Source: Verrucomicrobiota bacterium (lineage in GTDB: Bacteria > Verrucomicrobiota > Verrucomicrobiia > Limisphaerales > AV2). Taken from it: a stretch of DNA of 11,490 nt. The notes below the pieces were generated by a model. The model made no database searches. It had not been told where the DNA came from and was given only the letters and a program-made list of their open reading frames with translations. Location: the NCBI GenBank assembly GCA_003219675.1, contig QHPW01000119.1, forward strand, positions 13,141 through 24,630. The letters are read 5' to 3'. How positions within the stretch are numbered: position 1 is the stretch's first letter; the number at the start of each line of letters is the position of its first letter. Both the position numbers and the translations under genes were made by a program. Of the stretch, positions 1 through 6,437 are shown piece by piece.

Positions 1-315
1 GTTTTCCGCCAGGAACTTGTCGCCTGCCTGCTTGTTCTTCTCGGCCAATTGCTTGCGGTGTTCCTGTTGAAACGCTGTAAAGATTTCTCGTGTTTCCTGG
101 TCTGTGAGCTGCGGATGGGCGGTCAGACCGTCGTTGATCCCCTTCAAAATCAATTCCGTATCGGGGACTATCTTCTCCCGTTTCAACTGGTTTCCCATGT
201 TCAGGCCGATCGCGTAGCTGAATTTCGCCCGGTTATCCTTGAATTCCGCCTTGTCCTCGGCTCGCGCCAGACCCGCCAGCACGACCATCGTCAAAAATGT
301 CCAATGTCTCTTCAT
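1..315 (-). CDS. FKBP-type peptidyl-prolyl cis-trans isomerase, N-terminal part (cut by window edge)
   Basis: Reading the minus strand from the ATG at 315 gives an open frame that runs off the left edge. It starts MKRHWTFLTMVVLAGLARAE, a Sec signal peptide with probable cleavage near ALARA/ED. The next stretch, with YAIGLNMGNQLK, a KGINDGL helix and a lysine/glutamine-rich helix ending DKFLAEN, matches the helical FKBP_N dimerisation domain of Mip/FkpA/FklB-type isomerases. The catalytic FKBP domain would lie outside the window. Such proteins catalyse proline isomerisation and chaperone exported proteins in the periplasm. A second in-frame ATG lies 6 bp upstream at 321. I prefer 315 because a GAAAGG purine block (323-328) is 7 nt from it but only 1 nt from the other. 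The gene is transcribed divergently from the Ldh2-family gene. The family assignment rests on the N-terminal domain alone. Confidence 0.8.
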   Translation of the reverse strand, partial: MKRHWTFLTMVVLAGLARAEDKAEFKDNRAKFSYAIGLNMGNQLKREKIVPDTELILKGINDGLTAHPQLTDQETREIFTAFQQEHRKQLAEKNKQAGDKFLAEN

Positions 316-339
316 TTTCATGCCTTTCGTCATCTGAAG

Positions 340-369
340 ATTATTCAGCACAAATCGGCCGGGTTTCAA
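340..369 (-). promoter_or_regulatory. Candidate sigma-70-type promoter for the FKBP gene
   Basis: On the minus strand TTGAAA (364-369) is followed after 18 nt by AATAAT (340-345). Each differs from the consensus -35 and -10 hexamers at one base. The -10 box lies about 20 nt upstream of the start codons, which would give a very short leader. This is a pattern match only, in an otherwise GC-rich region. Confidence 0.35.
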
Positions 370-507
370 TGCAATAATAAGCGGTTTTGCTCCGGGTTCC
401 CGCCGCCGGACTTGCAGCTCAGTGGCGCCGGGTTACCGCTTTCATTGACTCTCCGGGCGACAAATGGTTCAAATCTGCCTTGCCACCGGCAATCAACCGA
501 ACCTTCA

Positions 508-1563
508 ATGAAAGTTTCCGCCCAAAATCTCCACGCTTTTTGTGTCGAAGCGCTGATCCAGGTCGGTGTCAGTCAGGCCGATGCCCGCACGACCGCAGAC
601 GTTCTGGTCACCACCGACACCTGGGGCACGTTCACCCATGGGACCAAGGCCCTGCGCGCTTATGTCCGGCGGCTCCGCGGCGGCGGCTTGCGCAAAAACG
701 GCCGGCCAAAAGTGGTCTCCGAGGGTCCGGCGTGGGCGCTGGTGGACGGGGATTCTTCGCTCGGCATGGTCTCCTCCGAATTCGCGATGCAGACGGCGCT
801 GGCCAAAGCCGCGGCGGTCGGCATCGCGTTTGTCGGTTTGCGCAACAATTGTCACTACGGCGCGGCGGGTTACTATGCGTCGATGGCCATTGAGAAGGAC
901 ATGATCGGCATTTCGATGGCCAACGATATTCCAACCGTCAACGCCCCGGGCGCCCGCGGGTCGGTCCTGGGCAGCAATCCGTTTGGATTCGCCGCGCCCG
1001 CCGGCAAAGAGAAACCGATTCTGCTCGATATGGCCACGAGTACTGTGGCCGGCGGAAAAGTCTTCGCCGCCGCCGCGCTCGGCAAAACGATCCCCGGAGA
1101 CTGGCTGCTGGACGCCAACGCAAAGCCCACCACCGATCCAACCTTGTTTTCGCACGCTGGGTCCCTGACGCCGCTCGGCGGTTACAAGGGGTACGGCATC
1201 GCCTTCCTGATCGAAGTGCTCTCCGCCATTCTGACCGGGGCGGCGATTCGCTGGCAGGTGTCGAGCTGGACGTTCTCCGATCCCTCGAAGCCGACCGGCC
1301 ACGGCGCGGCGTTCATTGCCCTCCACATCGCGTCGTTCATGCCGGTGGAACAGTTCAAGGAACGAATCGACCGGGCCATCCGTGAGATTCACGCGGCGGA
1401 GAAGGCGGACGGCGCCGGGCGGATTTATCTCCCCGGCGAGATGGAATGGGAACGGCGCGAGAAAGCGCTTGTCGAAGGGATTGATCTGCCGGAGGACGTC
1501 AGCGCCAGCCTGCGCGGCCTCGCGGAAGATTTAAACCTTGATCTGAATCGAATCCTGCGTTGA
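508..1563 (+). CDS. Ldh2-family (malate/L-lactate/imino-acid) NAD(P)-dependent oxidoreductase
   Basis: The product of 351 aa is the usual length for the Ldh_2 family, whose members oxidise malate, L-lactate, ureidoglycolate or sulfolactate, or reduce cyclic imino acids such as delta-1-piperideine-2-carboxylate, using NAD(P). Visible family landmarks, in order, are a THG motif with His44 (expected active-site region), RNNCHYGAAGYYA with His116, GSNPFGFAAP near residue 155, DMATSTVAGGKV, a PTTDP segment, and the glycine-rich PLGGYKGYGIAFLIEVLS. The reading frame stays open far upstream, but homology starts at MKVSAQNLHAF, so I set the start at 508; no good ribosome-binding site precedes it. The protein is probably cytoplasmic. 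It is followed after 19 bp by an amino-acid permease, which suggests one transcript and an amino- or imino-acid substrate. The family is clear; the substrate cannot be read from sequence. Confidence 0.88.
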   Translation: MKVSAQNLHAFCVEALIQVGVSQADARTTADVLVTTDTWGTFTHGTKALRAYVRRLRGGGLRKNGRPKVVSEGPAWALVDGDSSLGMVSSEFAMQTALAKAAAVGIAFVGLRNNCHYGAAGYYASMAIEKDMIGISMANDIPTVNAPGARGSVLGSNPFGFAAPAGKEKPILLDMATSTVAGGKVFAAAALGKTIPGDWLLDANAKPTTDPTLFSHAGSLTPLGGYKGYGIAFLIEVLSAILTGAAIRWQVSSWTFSDPSKPTGHGAAFIALHIASFMPVEQFKERIDRAIREIHAAEKADGAGRIYLPGEMEWERREKALVEGIDLPEDVSASLRGLAEDLNLDLNRILR

Positions 1564-1582
1564 CGCGGCCGCGCATTTCCTC

Positions 1583-3094
1583 ATGAACCACGCCCCGTCA
1601 GAAACCGCCGGTTCGACGGGGCAAAGCCCGACGCGTCCGAGCAACGAGGGCCTGGTTCCGTCGCTCAGCCTGTTCACCACCACCATGATTGTGGTAGGGG
1701 GCGTGATTGGTTCGGGCATTTTTCGCAAGCCGGGCGTGATGGCGAGCGAGGTTGGTTCGCCGGAGTTGCTGCTCCTGGTGTGGCTGGCAGCGGGCATCCT
1801 CACCCTGTTTGGCGCGTTGACCAACGCGGAACTCGCCGCGTTGATGCCCGAAACCGGCGGGCAGTACGTTTATTTCGAGCGGATTTACGGCCCCTTCGCG
1901 GCGTACCTCTATGGCTGGGCCTCTTTCGTCGTGATCCAGACCGCCTCGGTCACCGCCGTCGCCTATGTCTTCGCCGAACACGCCACCCAGTTCGTGAAGC
2001 TTCCGGAGTTTTCCGGGCCTGTTGCCGCGTTCACCCTTCATCTGCCCCTCATCGGGGACATCACGCCGTTCAAAGAAATCGGTATCAAAGCGGTTGCGGC
2101 CGCGCTCATTCTCCTGCTCACGGCGGTCAACTACCTCGGTGTGAAAATCGGCGGCGTGGTGCAGAATATTTTTACAGCAGCGAAAGTCGCCGCCATGCTG
2201 CTGCTCGTGGCCGGCGCTTTTCTCCTGACGTCAGGCGGAAAATTCGAAAACCTCGTCAAGGACAGTGTCACGATTCATCACCAGGGGCTGGCGTTGTGGG
2301 CCGCGTTCGCGGCCGCGCTGCAAGGCGCGTTCTGGGCGTACGACGGCTGGAACAAGGTTACCTACATCGCGGGTGAAGTGAAACACCCGCAGCGCGCCAT
2401 CCCGCGCAGCCTGTTTCTGGGCATGGCCATCGTCACCGCGCTTTATCTGTTGATGAACCTGGCCTACGGCTTCGTCCTGCCCATCGATGAAGTGGCGGGG
2501 TCCAGACTGGTCGCCGCCGACGTGGCGGAAAAATGTTTACGGGGCGGCGGACGATGGATCGCAGTGGCGGTGATGATTTCAACCCTCGGCGCCGCCAACG
2601 CCACCATCCTGGCCAGTCCCCGCGTTTATTTTTCGATGGCCCGGCGCAACGTTTTCCCGGCAGCGCTGGGCGCCGCGCATCCGCGGTTTCATACGCCCGC
2701 AGCGTCGCTCATCGCGCAGGGCATCTGGGGTGTGCTGCTCCTGTTCAGCGGCACGTTCGACACCTTGACGGACACGCTGGTTTTTGTGAGCTGGGTTTTT
2801 TACGCGGCGGGCGCGTGGGGACTGTTCGTGTTGCGCCGGGCTCAACCGCACTCTCCGCGTCCGTATAAAGTCCCCGGCTATCCGGTCGTTCCCGCGCTCT
2901 TCATCATCTTCGCCGCGCTTTATCTGGTGTTCACCATCTACAACGACGTGACGAGTTATCGAGCCGCGGTCGCGGCGGGCAAACCGGCGATCATCAACTC
3001 GGCGTTCGGGGTGTTTTTGGTGCTCATCGGCACGCCGGTTTACTTCTTTTATCGGAGCAAGGCCCGCAGGGCTCAGCAGCCGGCAGGGGGCTGA
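1583..3094 (+). CDS. APC-superfamily amino acid permease
   Basis: The product is 503 aa, typical of the amino acid-polyamine-organocation superfamily, with roughly twelve hydrophobic segments. The first membrane helix contains GGVIGSGIF (GSGIF at residues 43-47), the broken-helix substrate-binding motif of this superfamily. It is followed by an ALTNAELAALMPETGGQYVYFER segment typical of LAT-like/SteT/YfnA-type carriers. A central FWAYDGWNKVTYIAGEVK segment corresponds to helix 6 and its following loop, and the RPYKVPGYPVVP stretch before the last helices is also characteristic. It should sit in the cytoplasmic membrane and carry an amino acid by exchange or proton symport. The start at 1583 is the first ATG after the dehydrogenase stop; the first 25 residues are a soluble, poorly conserved tail, so a slightly later start is possible. 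It is probably co-transcribed with the preceding oxidoreductase. The amino acid carried is unknown. Confidence 0.9.
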   Translation: MNHAPSETAGSTGQSPTRPSNEGLVPSLSLFTTTMIVVGGVIGSGIFRKPGVMASEVGSPELLLLVWLAAGILTLFGALTNAELAALMPETGGQYVYFERIYGPFAAYLYGWASFVVIQTASVTAVAYVFAEHATQFVKLPEFSGPVAAFTLHLPLIGDITPFKEIGIKAVAAALILLLTAVNYLGVKIGGVVQNIFTAAKVAAMLLLVAGAFLLTSGGKFENLVKDSVTIHHQGLALWAAFAAALQGAFWAYDGWNKVTYIAGEVKHPQRAIPRSLFLGMAIVTALYLLMNLAYGFVLPIDEVAGSRLVAADVAEKCLRGGGRWIAVAVMISTLGAANATILASPRVYFSMARRNVFPAALGAAHPRFHTPAASLIAQGIWGVLLLFSGTFDTLTDTLVFVSWVFYAAGAWGLFVLRRAQPHSPRPYKVPGYPVVPALFIIFAALYLVFTIYNDVTSYRAAVAAGKPAIINSAFGVFLVLIGTPVYFFYRSKARRAQQPAGG

Positions 3095-3104
3095 CAGTTC
3101 TTTT
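3073..3104 (+). terminator. Weak candidate terminator at the end of the permease gene
   Basis: A 5-bp stem TCAGC (3073-3077)/GCTGA (3090-3094) overlaps the permease stop codon and is followed by a short T-rich run TTCTTTT at 3098-3104. The stem is short and its loop is 12 nt, so this is weak support. Confidence 0.25.
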
Positions 3105-3110
3105 ACAAGT

Positions 3111-3131
3111 AGCCGCCGACGTCGGGAGGCT
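3111..3131. repeat. Imperfect palindrome between convergent genes
   Basis: AGCC-g-CCGAC and GTCGG-ga-GGCT form an imperfect palindrome with nine paired bases per arm, centred on ACGT at 3119-3122. It lies 16 bp past the permease stop in the 157-bp gap between convergent genes. It could be a bidirectional hairpin or a remnant of a dispersed repeat. No gene is evident in the rest of that gap. Confidence 0.35.
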
Positions 3132-3251
3132 CCAAAATAATTCGCAGTCTCCAAAGAGAATTGACCGTCGTTACCTTGGCGGCTGTGAAATCCGGGGGTT
3201 TTTCATCCGCCGGCGAAGAGCGGTTTGAAAATTCATCCACGATTCCAACGT

Positions 3252-3926
3252 CTATGACCGTCGCCTGAATCGTCGAGCCTCTCCCACCCACGCGCCGATC
3301 CATCCCAGCGCCAGTGTTCCCGTCAGAATTAGAATTGCCGTCCAGCCGCTGTCATCCCAATCCCCTTTGATGCCGAGCGCGAGAAAGATGAGGCCGGCGG
3401 CGGCGTTGAGCATCCTTGATAGGATTCCGGACCGAAGACCGCGCGGGAGAAACCTGCAATCGGTCCACGCCGCGAGCAGGCAGATGAGGCCGCACGCCAG
3501 CACGCCGGTGAAAAGATTGGCCGGCGTCAGCAGCGCAATCAATCCCGGCGGACTTTCCCTCCCGCTGACGAGGTGGCAGAGAAACGTGCCCGCCAGCACC
3601 GCGAACCCGCCAAACCCGGCCCAGCTCACCGCGAGCCGACGCAGCTTCGGCCGCTGCTCCGCCGCCTGTTCCGGATTGAACGCGCAAACCAGCTCGCGCA
3701 GCACGGTCGGCGCGACTTCGATGGTGCCGTAAAGCGTCCCGAAAATCGTGAGAAACGCGCCGACGAAATAAACGTATTTCAACCACGGATAGATCGGCAT
3801 GACGAATTCGGCCTGGAGCGCGAGCAGGTTGCCGCCTCCGGGAATTTTATGCTGCGGCCCGAGAATCACCGCGCCGCAAACGACGAAAACGCTGCTGAAG
3901 ACGAGCACCGCCAGAAAACTGAGCAC
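3252..3926 (-). CDS. Nramp-related transporter, C-terminal portion downstream of the amber codon
   Basis: This part begins with a GTG directly after the TAG, in the same frame, and continues the transporter for 224 codons. Hydrophobic helices include VLSFLAVLVFSSVFVVCGAV, YVYFVGAFLTIFGTLYGTIE, a SWAGFGGFAVLAGTFLCHLV segment and two C-terminal helices before a basic tail, RRFRRRS. The GTG could in principle restart translation, but no Shine-Dalgarno-like sequence precedes it and a half-transporter starting in mid-helix is not a known arrangement for the family. I read it as the second half of one broken or recoded gene rather than an independent gene. Confidence 0.55.
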   Translation of the reverse strand: MLSFLAVLVFSSVFVVCGAVILGPQHKIPGGGNLLALQAEFVMPIYPWLKYVYFVGAFLTIFGTLYGTIEVAPTVLRELVCAFNPEQAAEQRPKLRRLAVSWAGFGGFAVLAGTFLCHLVSGRESPPGLIALLTPANLFTGVLACGLICLLAAWTDCRFLPRGLRSGILSRMLNAAAGLIFLALGIKGDWDDSGWTAILILTGTLALGWIGAWVGEARRFRRRS

Positions 3927-4748
3927 CTAGTCAATGATCACCGCGCGCAGCCAGCGACGATGGAGGTGGGCCGGGTCTTTGGCCATCGACTCGAGCTCAG
4001 CCGGTGTGGCAATCGGTCCGCCGGCGCGACCCCAGCCCTTGTCGCGCAGATAGGATACGTAGGCGAGATAATCGTAACCGGAACCGCCGATGACACCCAC
4101 GTAAGTGACGGCCTCGACCCACACCGGCCGTCCCGCCAACTCCGGTTGCCTCGTGGCCCAATCGGGATAGGTCAGCGGGTGAGGAACCAGGAAACCTTTG
4201 AAGAACTCGAGCCAGTCCGGTTTCACCGCAAAAGGCGAGACCACCACACAGACGAGCATCAACAGCAGGACCAGAACCACGGCGAGCGTCGCCATGCCCC
4301 AGACAAAGTGCGCGCCGCCGCGCAACGATTTTTCCGTTCCCGCCAGCCCCGACAGCAAGGTACCCACGGTGCCGGAGTGGAAGCTCACCCAGACGGGGAA
4401 GCAGACCAGAGCGAGGAGGAAGAAAACCAGCGGGAACCAGCCCCGCGGTCCGGGCAAATGCATCCAGCGTTGAAACGGGTGCGCACCGGTCAGCACCATG
4501 TGCCGCGCCGTGACGAAGACCAGCACCCATTTCAACAACAGGACGAGCAGAAAGAACCAAAGCAGCGGATAGCCGAAAAGCGCCCCGCCCCGTGAGGAAA
4601 AAATCAGTTCACCGGAGCCGATGGTCAGTGACGCGATGACCGCGCCGGGACCGAAAATCGTCAGCCACGCCAGCGGATTGCGCGATTGCAACGCCAAGGG
4701 GAGCGGCAGCGCGCCGGGGCCGCAGCCATTGTTTGAAGCGCAACTCAT
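3927..4748 (-). CDS. Nramp-related transporter, N-terminal portion
   Basis: This 273-aa part holds the first six or so membrane helices. Helix 1 reads FGPGAVIASLTIGSGELIFSS (from residue 32). GPG is the conserved Nramp opening, but the DPGN metal-binding motif of classical manganese/iron transporters is replaced by IGSGE (residues 43-47). Helix 6 reads YVGVIGGSGYDYLAYVSYLRD and lacks the classical MPH metal-binding motif. The chain stops at a TAG just after a basic loop, WLRAVIID. If no readthrough occurs this half alone should be non-functional. The relationship to Nramp is recognised from the overall pattern; the substrate is unknown and need not be a divalent metal. Confidence 0.65.
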   Translation of the reverse strand: MSCASNNGCGPGALPLPLALQSRNPLAWLTIFGPGAVIASLTIGSGELIFSSRGGALFGYPLLWFFLLVLLLKWVLVFVTARHMVLTGAHPFQRWMHLPGPRGWFPLVFFLLALVCFPVWVSFHSGTVGTLLSGLAGTEKSLRGGAHFVWGMATLAVVLVLLLMLVCVVVSPFAVKPDWLEFFKGFLVPHPLTYPDWATRQPELAGRPVWVEAVTYVGVIGGSGYDYLAYVSYLRDKGWGRAGGPIATPAELESMAKDPAHLHRRWLRAVIID

Positions 4749-4767
4749 ATCGCTTCCAGCCTGTCAG

Positions 4768-4799
4768 CCGGAACAGGCAAGGTGCCTGTCCCGCTCCGG
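4768..4799. repeat. Hairpin-forming repeat between deacetylase and transporter genes
   Basis: A perfect 7-bp stem ACAGGCA (4773-4779)/TGCCTGT (4783-4789) with a 3-nt loop is enclosed by an outer stem CCGGA (4768-4772)/TCCGG (4795-4799). No T-run follows on either strand, so it does not look like an intrinsic terminator. It fills most of the 53-bp spacer between the deacetylase stop and the transporter start. It resembles a small dispersed intergenic repeat. Confidence 0.45.
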
Positions 4800-4801
4800 A
4801 T

Positions 4802-6364
4802 TCATCGATTCAAGCCTCCGGCCTTGCCGGAGGTTGCTGATCTCCTGGGCGTGGCCGGCTTCAAGGTCCATGCTTGCAGCCTGGCAATCTCCAGGATTTT
4901 TGGCGCGCGAAAACCTTCCTTGTGAATGATCCAGCCGCCGAACAGTTCAGGTGTGTCTTTTGCCACATTGCGGGTCGTCAGCACTTCGACGTTCCTGCCC
5001 AGTTCACCAACGGCCTCGAGATTCCGGCCATGGGCCTCATAGGCCCTCGCCAGGGCCACCAGGAAATCCACCGGAGGAACGGCGTCCGCGCCGATGAAGA
5101 CGCGCGCCGGCACGCGGCGCTGTTTGCGAATGAAGTCCACCACATCACGTGTGGCGTCGCGGAAAGCAAACTTTTCGAGCCTGGTCTGTTCGCGGCCGGG
5201 CGGCGGCGCGCCGTCCGGTCCGAGCAGGCCGGGTAATGGGATGGGGAATCGGACCTTTTGACCGGCGAGGATCTGGCCCATGGCTGCGGCCAACGCTTCA
5301 AACTGGTCTGCGGGCGAGTACGCGCGATCTCCCACCATCTGGAAATTCACTCCGGCAACCCCCGGAAGAACGAGCCGCTTCACCAGCTCATCGAGGTCCT
5401 CCTTGTCGGCGCCTTGGGTTCGAACCGGATCAGGGTATAACTCCGGCAAATCAGTCGCCGTTACGAAGTGGACACCGGGAATCGAACGAATATGGTCGAT
5501 ATATTCGGCAAAGCGACTGAACGCCGCTTCGGTTTCCTCGGCCGGACGTTGCGGCGGCGGTTTCCATTGCTCGCGCGGGGGGTTTGCGCCGCGCCGGAAA
5601 TTCACCCCGTCCCAGAACTCCTTATGCACCCACTCGCAGGGATGGTAGAAAATGCTGATCAACCCGCCGCCTTGATCGCGCAGCCGATCGGCGATGCCTG
5701 ACGCTTTTCGCTTCGCGGGTTCCACCGCCGCCGGGTCGTGCAAATCCATTCGCGTGTAATTCTGCCCCATGTGATAGACCACGAGCGCGTTGGCATACCA
5801 AAACGGTTGTTCATTCAGACCAATGTGCGTGCCTTCGTCCACGTAGCAGGCAACGCCGTGGGGCGCCACGCCGATTTCCTGCAGGGCAGCGAGGGTCTGC
5901 GACGCCCATGAAGAACCGGGTTGACCGTAACAGGCCAGCGTTTTGACCCCGAGAATACGCCGCACGTCCGCCGCTCCCCCGCCCTCGCGCCGCGCGAACT
6001 CAGCGATACCGTCGAGCAGTCCGCAGTCGGCCAGATATTCCGAGGGCGCAGGGTGGACCGAATGATAATTGGCGTGATAACCGATGTCGTGTTTCTTCAG
6101 CGCGGCGATGACATCGCGGCGACCGCGTTGTTCAAGTACGCGCGCTTTTTCGCCGACGATTTTGAACGTCGCCCGGATGCCGCGCCGGGTGAGCATCTCG
6201 GCCAGCCGCTTCGTCGCGTCGTCGTCGGCGGGTAAAAGATAATCCTCCGTGTCAAACCAGAGAATGACATTGACGACGGGCTTTTCGGCGGCGGCGATCG
6301 ACCGCAGTGAAGTCAAAGCGAATAGAAGCAAGAAGATTGGCAATCGTCCAGGAAAGGGTTTCAT
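4802..6364 (-). CDS. Exported polysaccharide deacetylase-like protein
   Basis: The 520-aa product starts with a signal peptide (MKPFPGRLPIFLLLFALTSL, cleavage probably after AAA near residue 26). Residues about 30-310 look like a NodB-type TIM-barrel deacetylase: VILWFDTEDY places Asp38, Glu40 and Asp41 at the expected first motif, HANYHSVHP gives metal-ligand-like His97, His101 and His104, and FYHPCEW (239-245) is a late catalytic-type motif. Such enzymes remove acetyl groups from GlcNAc-containing glycans. The classical DD pair is replaced by DTED, so the activity is inferred. Residues about 320-505 are a second region I do not recognise. The frame stays open to 6451, overlapping the upstream gene, but the signal peptide fixes 6364 as the likely start. 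The last residues (511-517) are encoded by a hairpin repeat. Confidence 0.75.
   Translation of the reverse strand: MKPFPGRLPIFLLLFALTSLRSIAAAEKPVVNVILWFDTEDYLLPADDDATKRLAEMLTRRGIRATFKIVGEKARVLEQRGRRDVIAALKKHDIGYHANYHSVHPAPSEYLADCGLLDGIAEFARREGGGAADVRRILGVKTLACYGQPGSSWASQTLAALQEIGVAPHGVACYVDEGTHIGLNEQPFWYANALVVYHMGQNYTRMDLHDPAAVEPAKRKASGIADRLRDQGGGLISIFYHPCEWVHKEFWDGVNFRRGANPPREQWKPPPQRPAEETEAAFSRFAEYIDHIRSIPGVHFVTATDLPELYPDPVRTQGADKEDLDELVKRLVLPGVAGVNFQMVGDRAYSPADQFEALAAAMGQILAGQKVRFPIPLPGLLGPDGAPPPGREQTRLEKFAFRDATRDVVDFIRKQRRVPARVFIGADAVPPVDFLVALARAYEAHGRNLEAVGELGRNVEVLTTRNVAKDTPELFGGWIIHKEGFRAPKILEIARLQAWTLKPATPRRSATSGKAGGLNR
4813..4835. repeat. Hairpin at the 3' end of the deacetylase gene
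   Basis: CCTCCGG (4815-4821) and CCGGAGG (4827-4833) form a perfect 7-bp stem around a 5-nt loop, extended by a G-T and an A-T pair. It lies inside the coding sequence, 10 bp before the stop codon, and no T-run follows. It is probably a dispersed repeat whose insertion replaced or extended the C terminus, or a 3'-end stabilising structure. Confidence 0.5.
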
Positions 6365-6437
6365 GGACGAAGGGTTTACCTCAATCGACCGGGGCAAACA
6401 AGTGTTCAGGAAGATTCGGACCCAAGGTGCAAGTCCG

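Larger units (their letters stand above)
3252..4748 (-). pseudogene. Nramp-related membrane transporter gene interrupted by an in-frame TAG
   Basis: Read through from 4748 to 3252 this is one frame of 273 codons, a TAG at 3929-3927, and 224 more codons up to a terminal TAG at 3254-3252. The joined product of about 498 aa has the length and repeating hydrophobic profile expected of an Nramp-fold (LeuT-like) transporter. The sequence on either side of the stop, RAVIID then VLSFLAVLVF, reads as continuous membrane-protein sequence, and no frameshift or second stop is present. A possible GGAAG ribosome-binding site lies 4 nt before the ATG. The gene follows the deacetylase gene by 53 bp on the same strand. 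A recent nonsense mutation, a sequencing error or stop readthrough would each explain it. TAG is the natural stop of this gene, of the IF-1 gene and of the isomerase gene nearby, so genome-wide TAG reassignment is unlikely. Confidence 0.75.

Noticed and set aside
49..507. Upstream extension of the dehydrogenase frame
   Set aside because: The extension overlaps the divergent FKBP gene and its promoter region, and family similarity begins at the ATG at 508.
3103..3303. 66-codon minus-strand frame overlapping the transporter 3' end
   Set aside because: It overlaps the transporter in another frame, has no recognisable domain and no ribosome-binding site; I treat it as a shadow frame.
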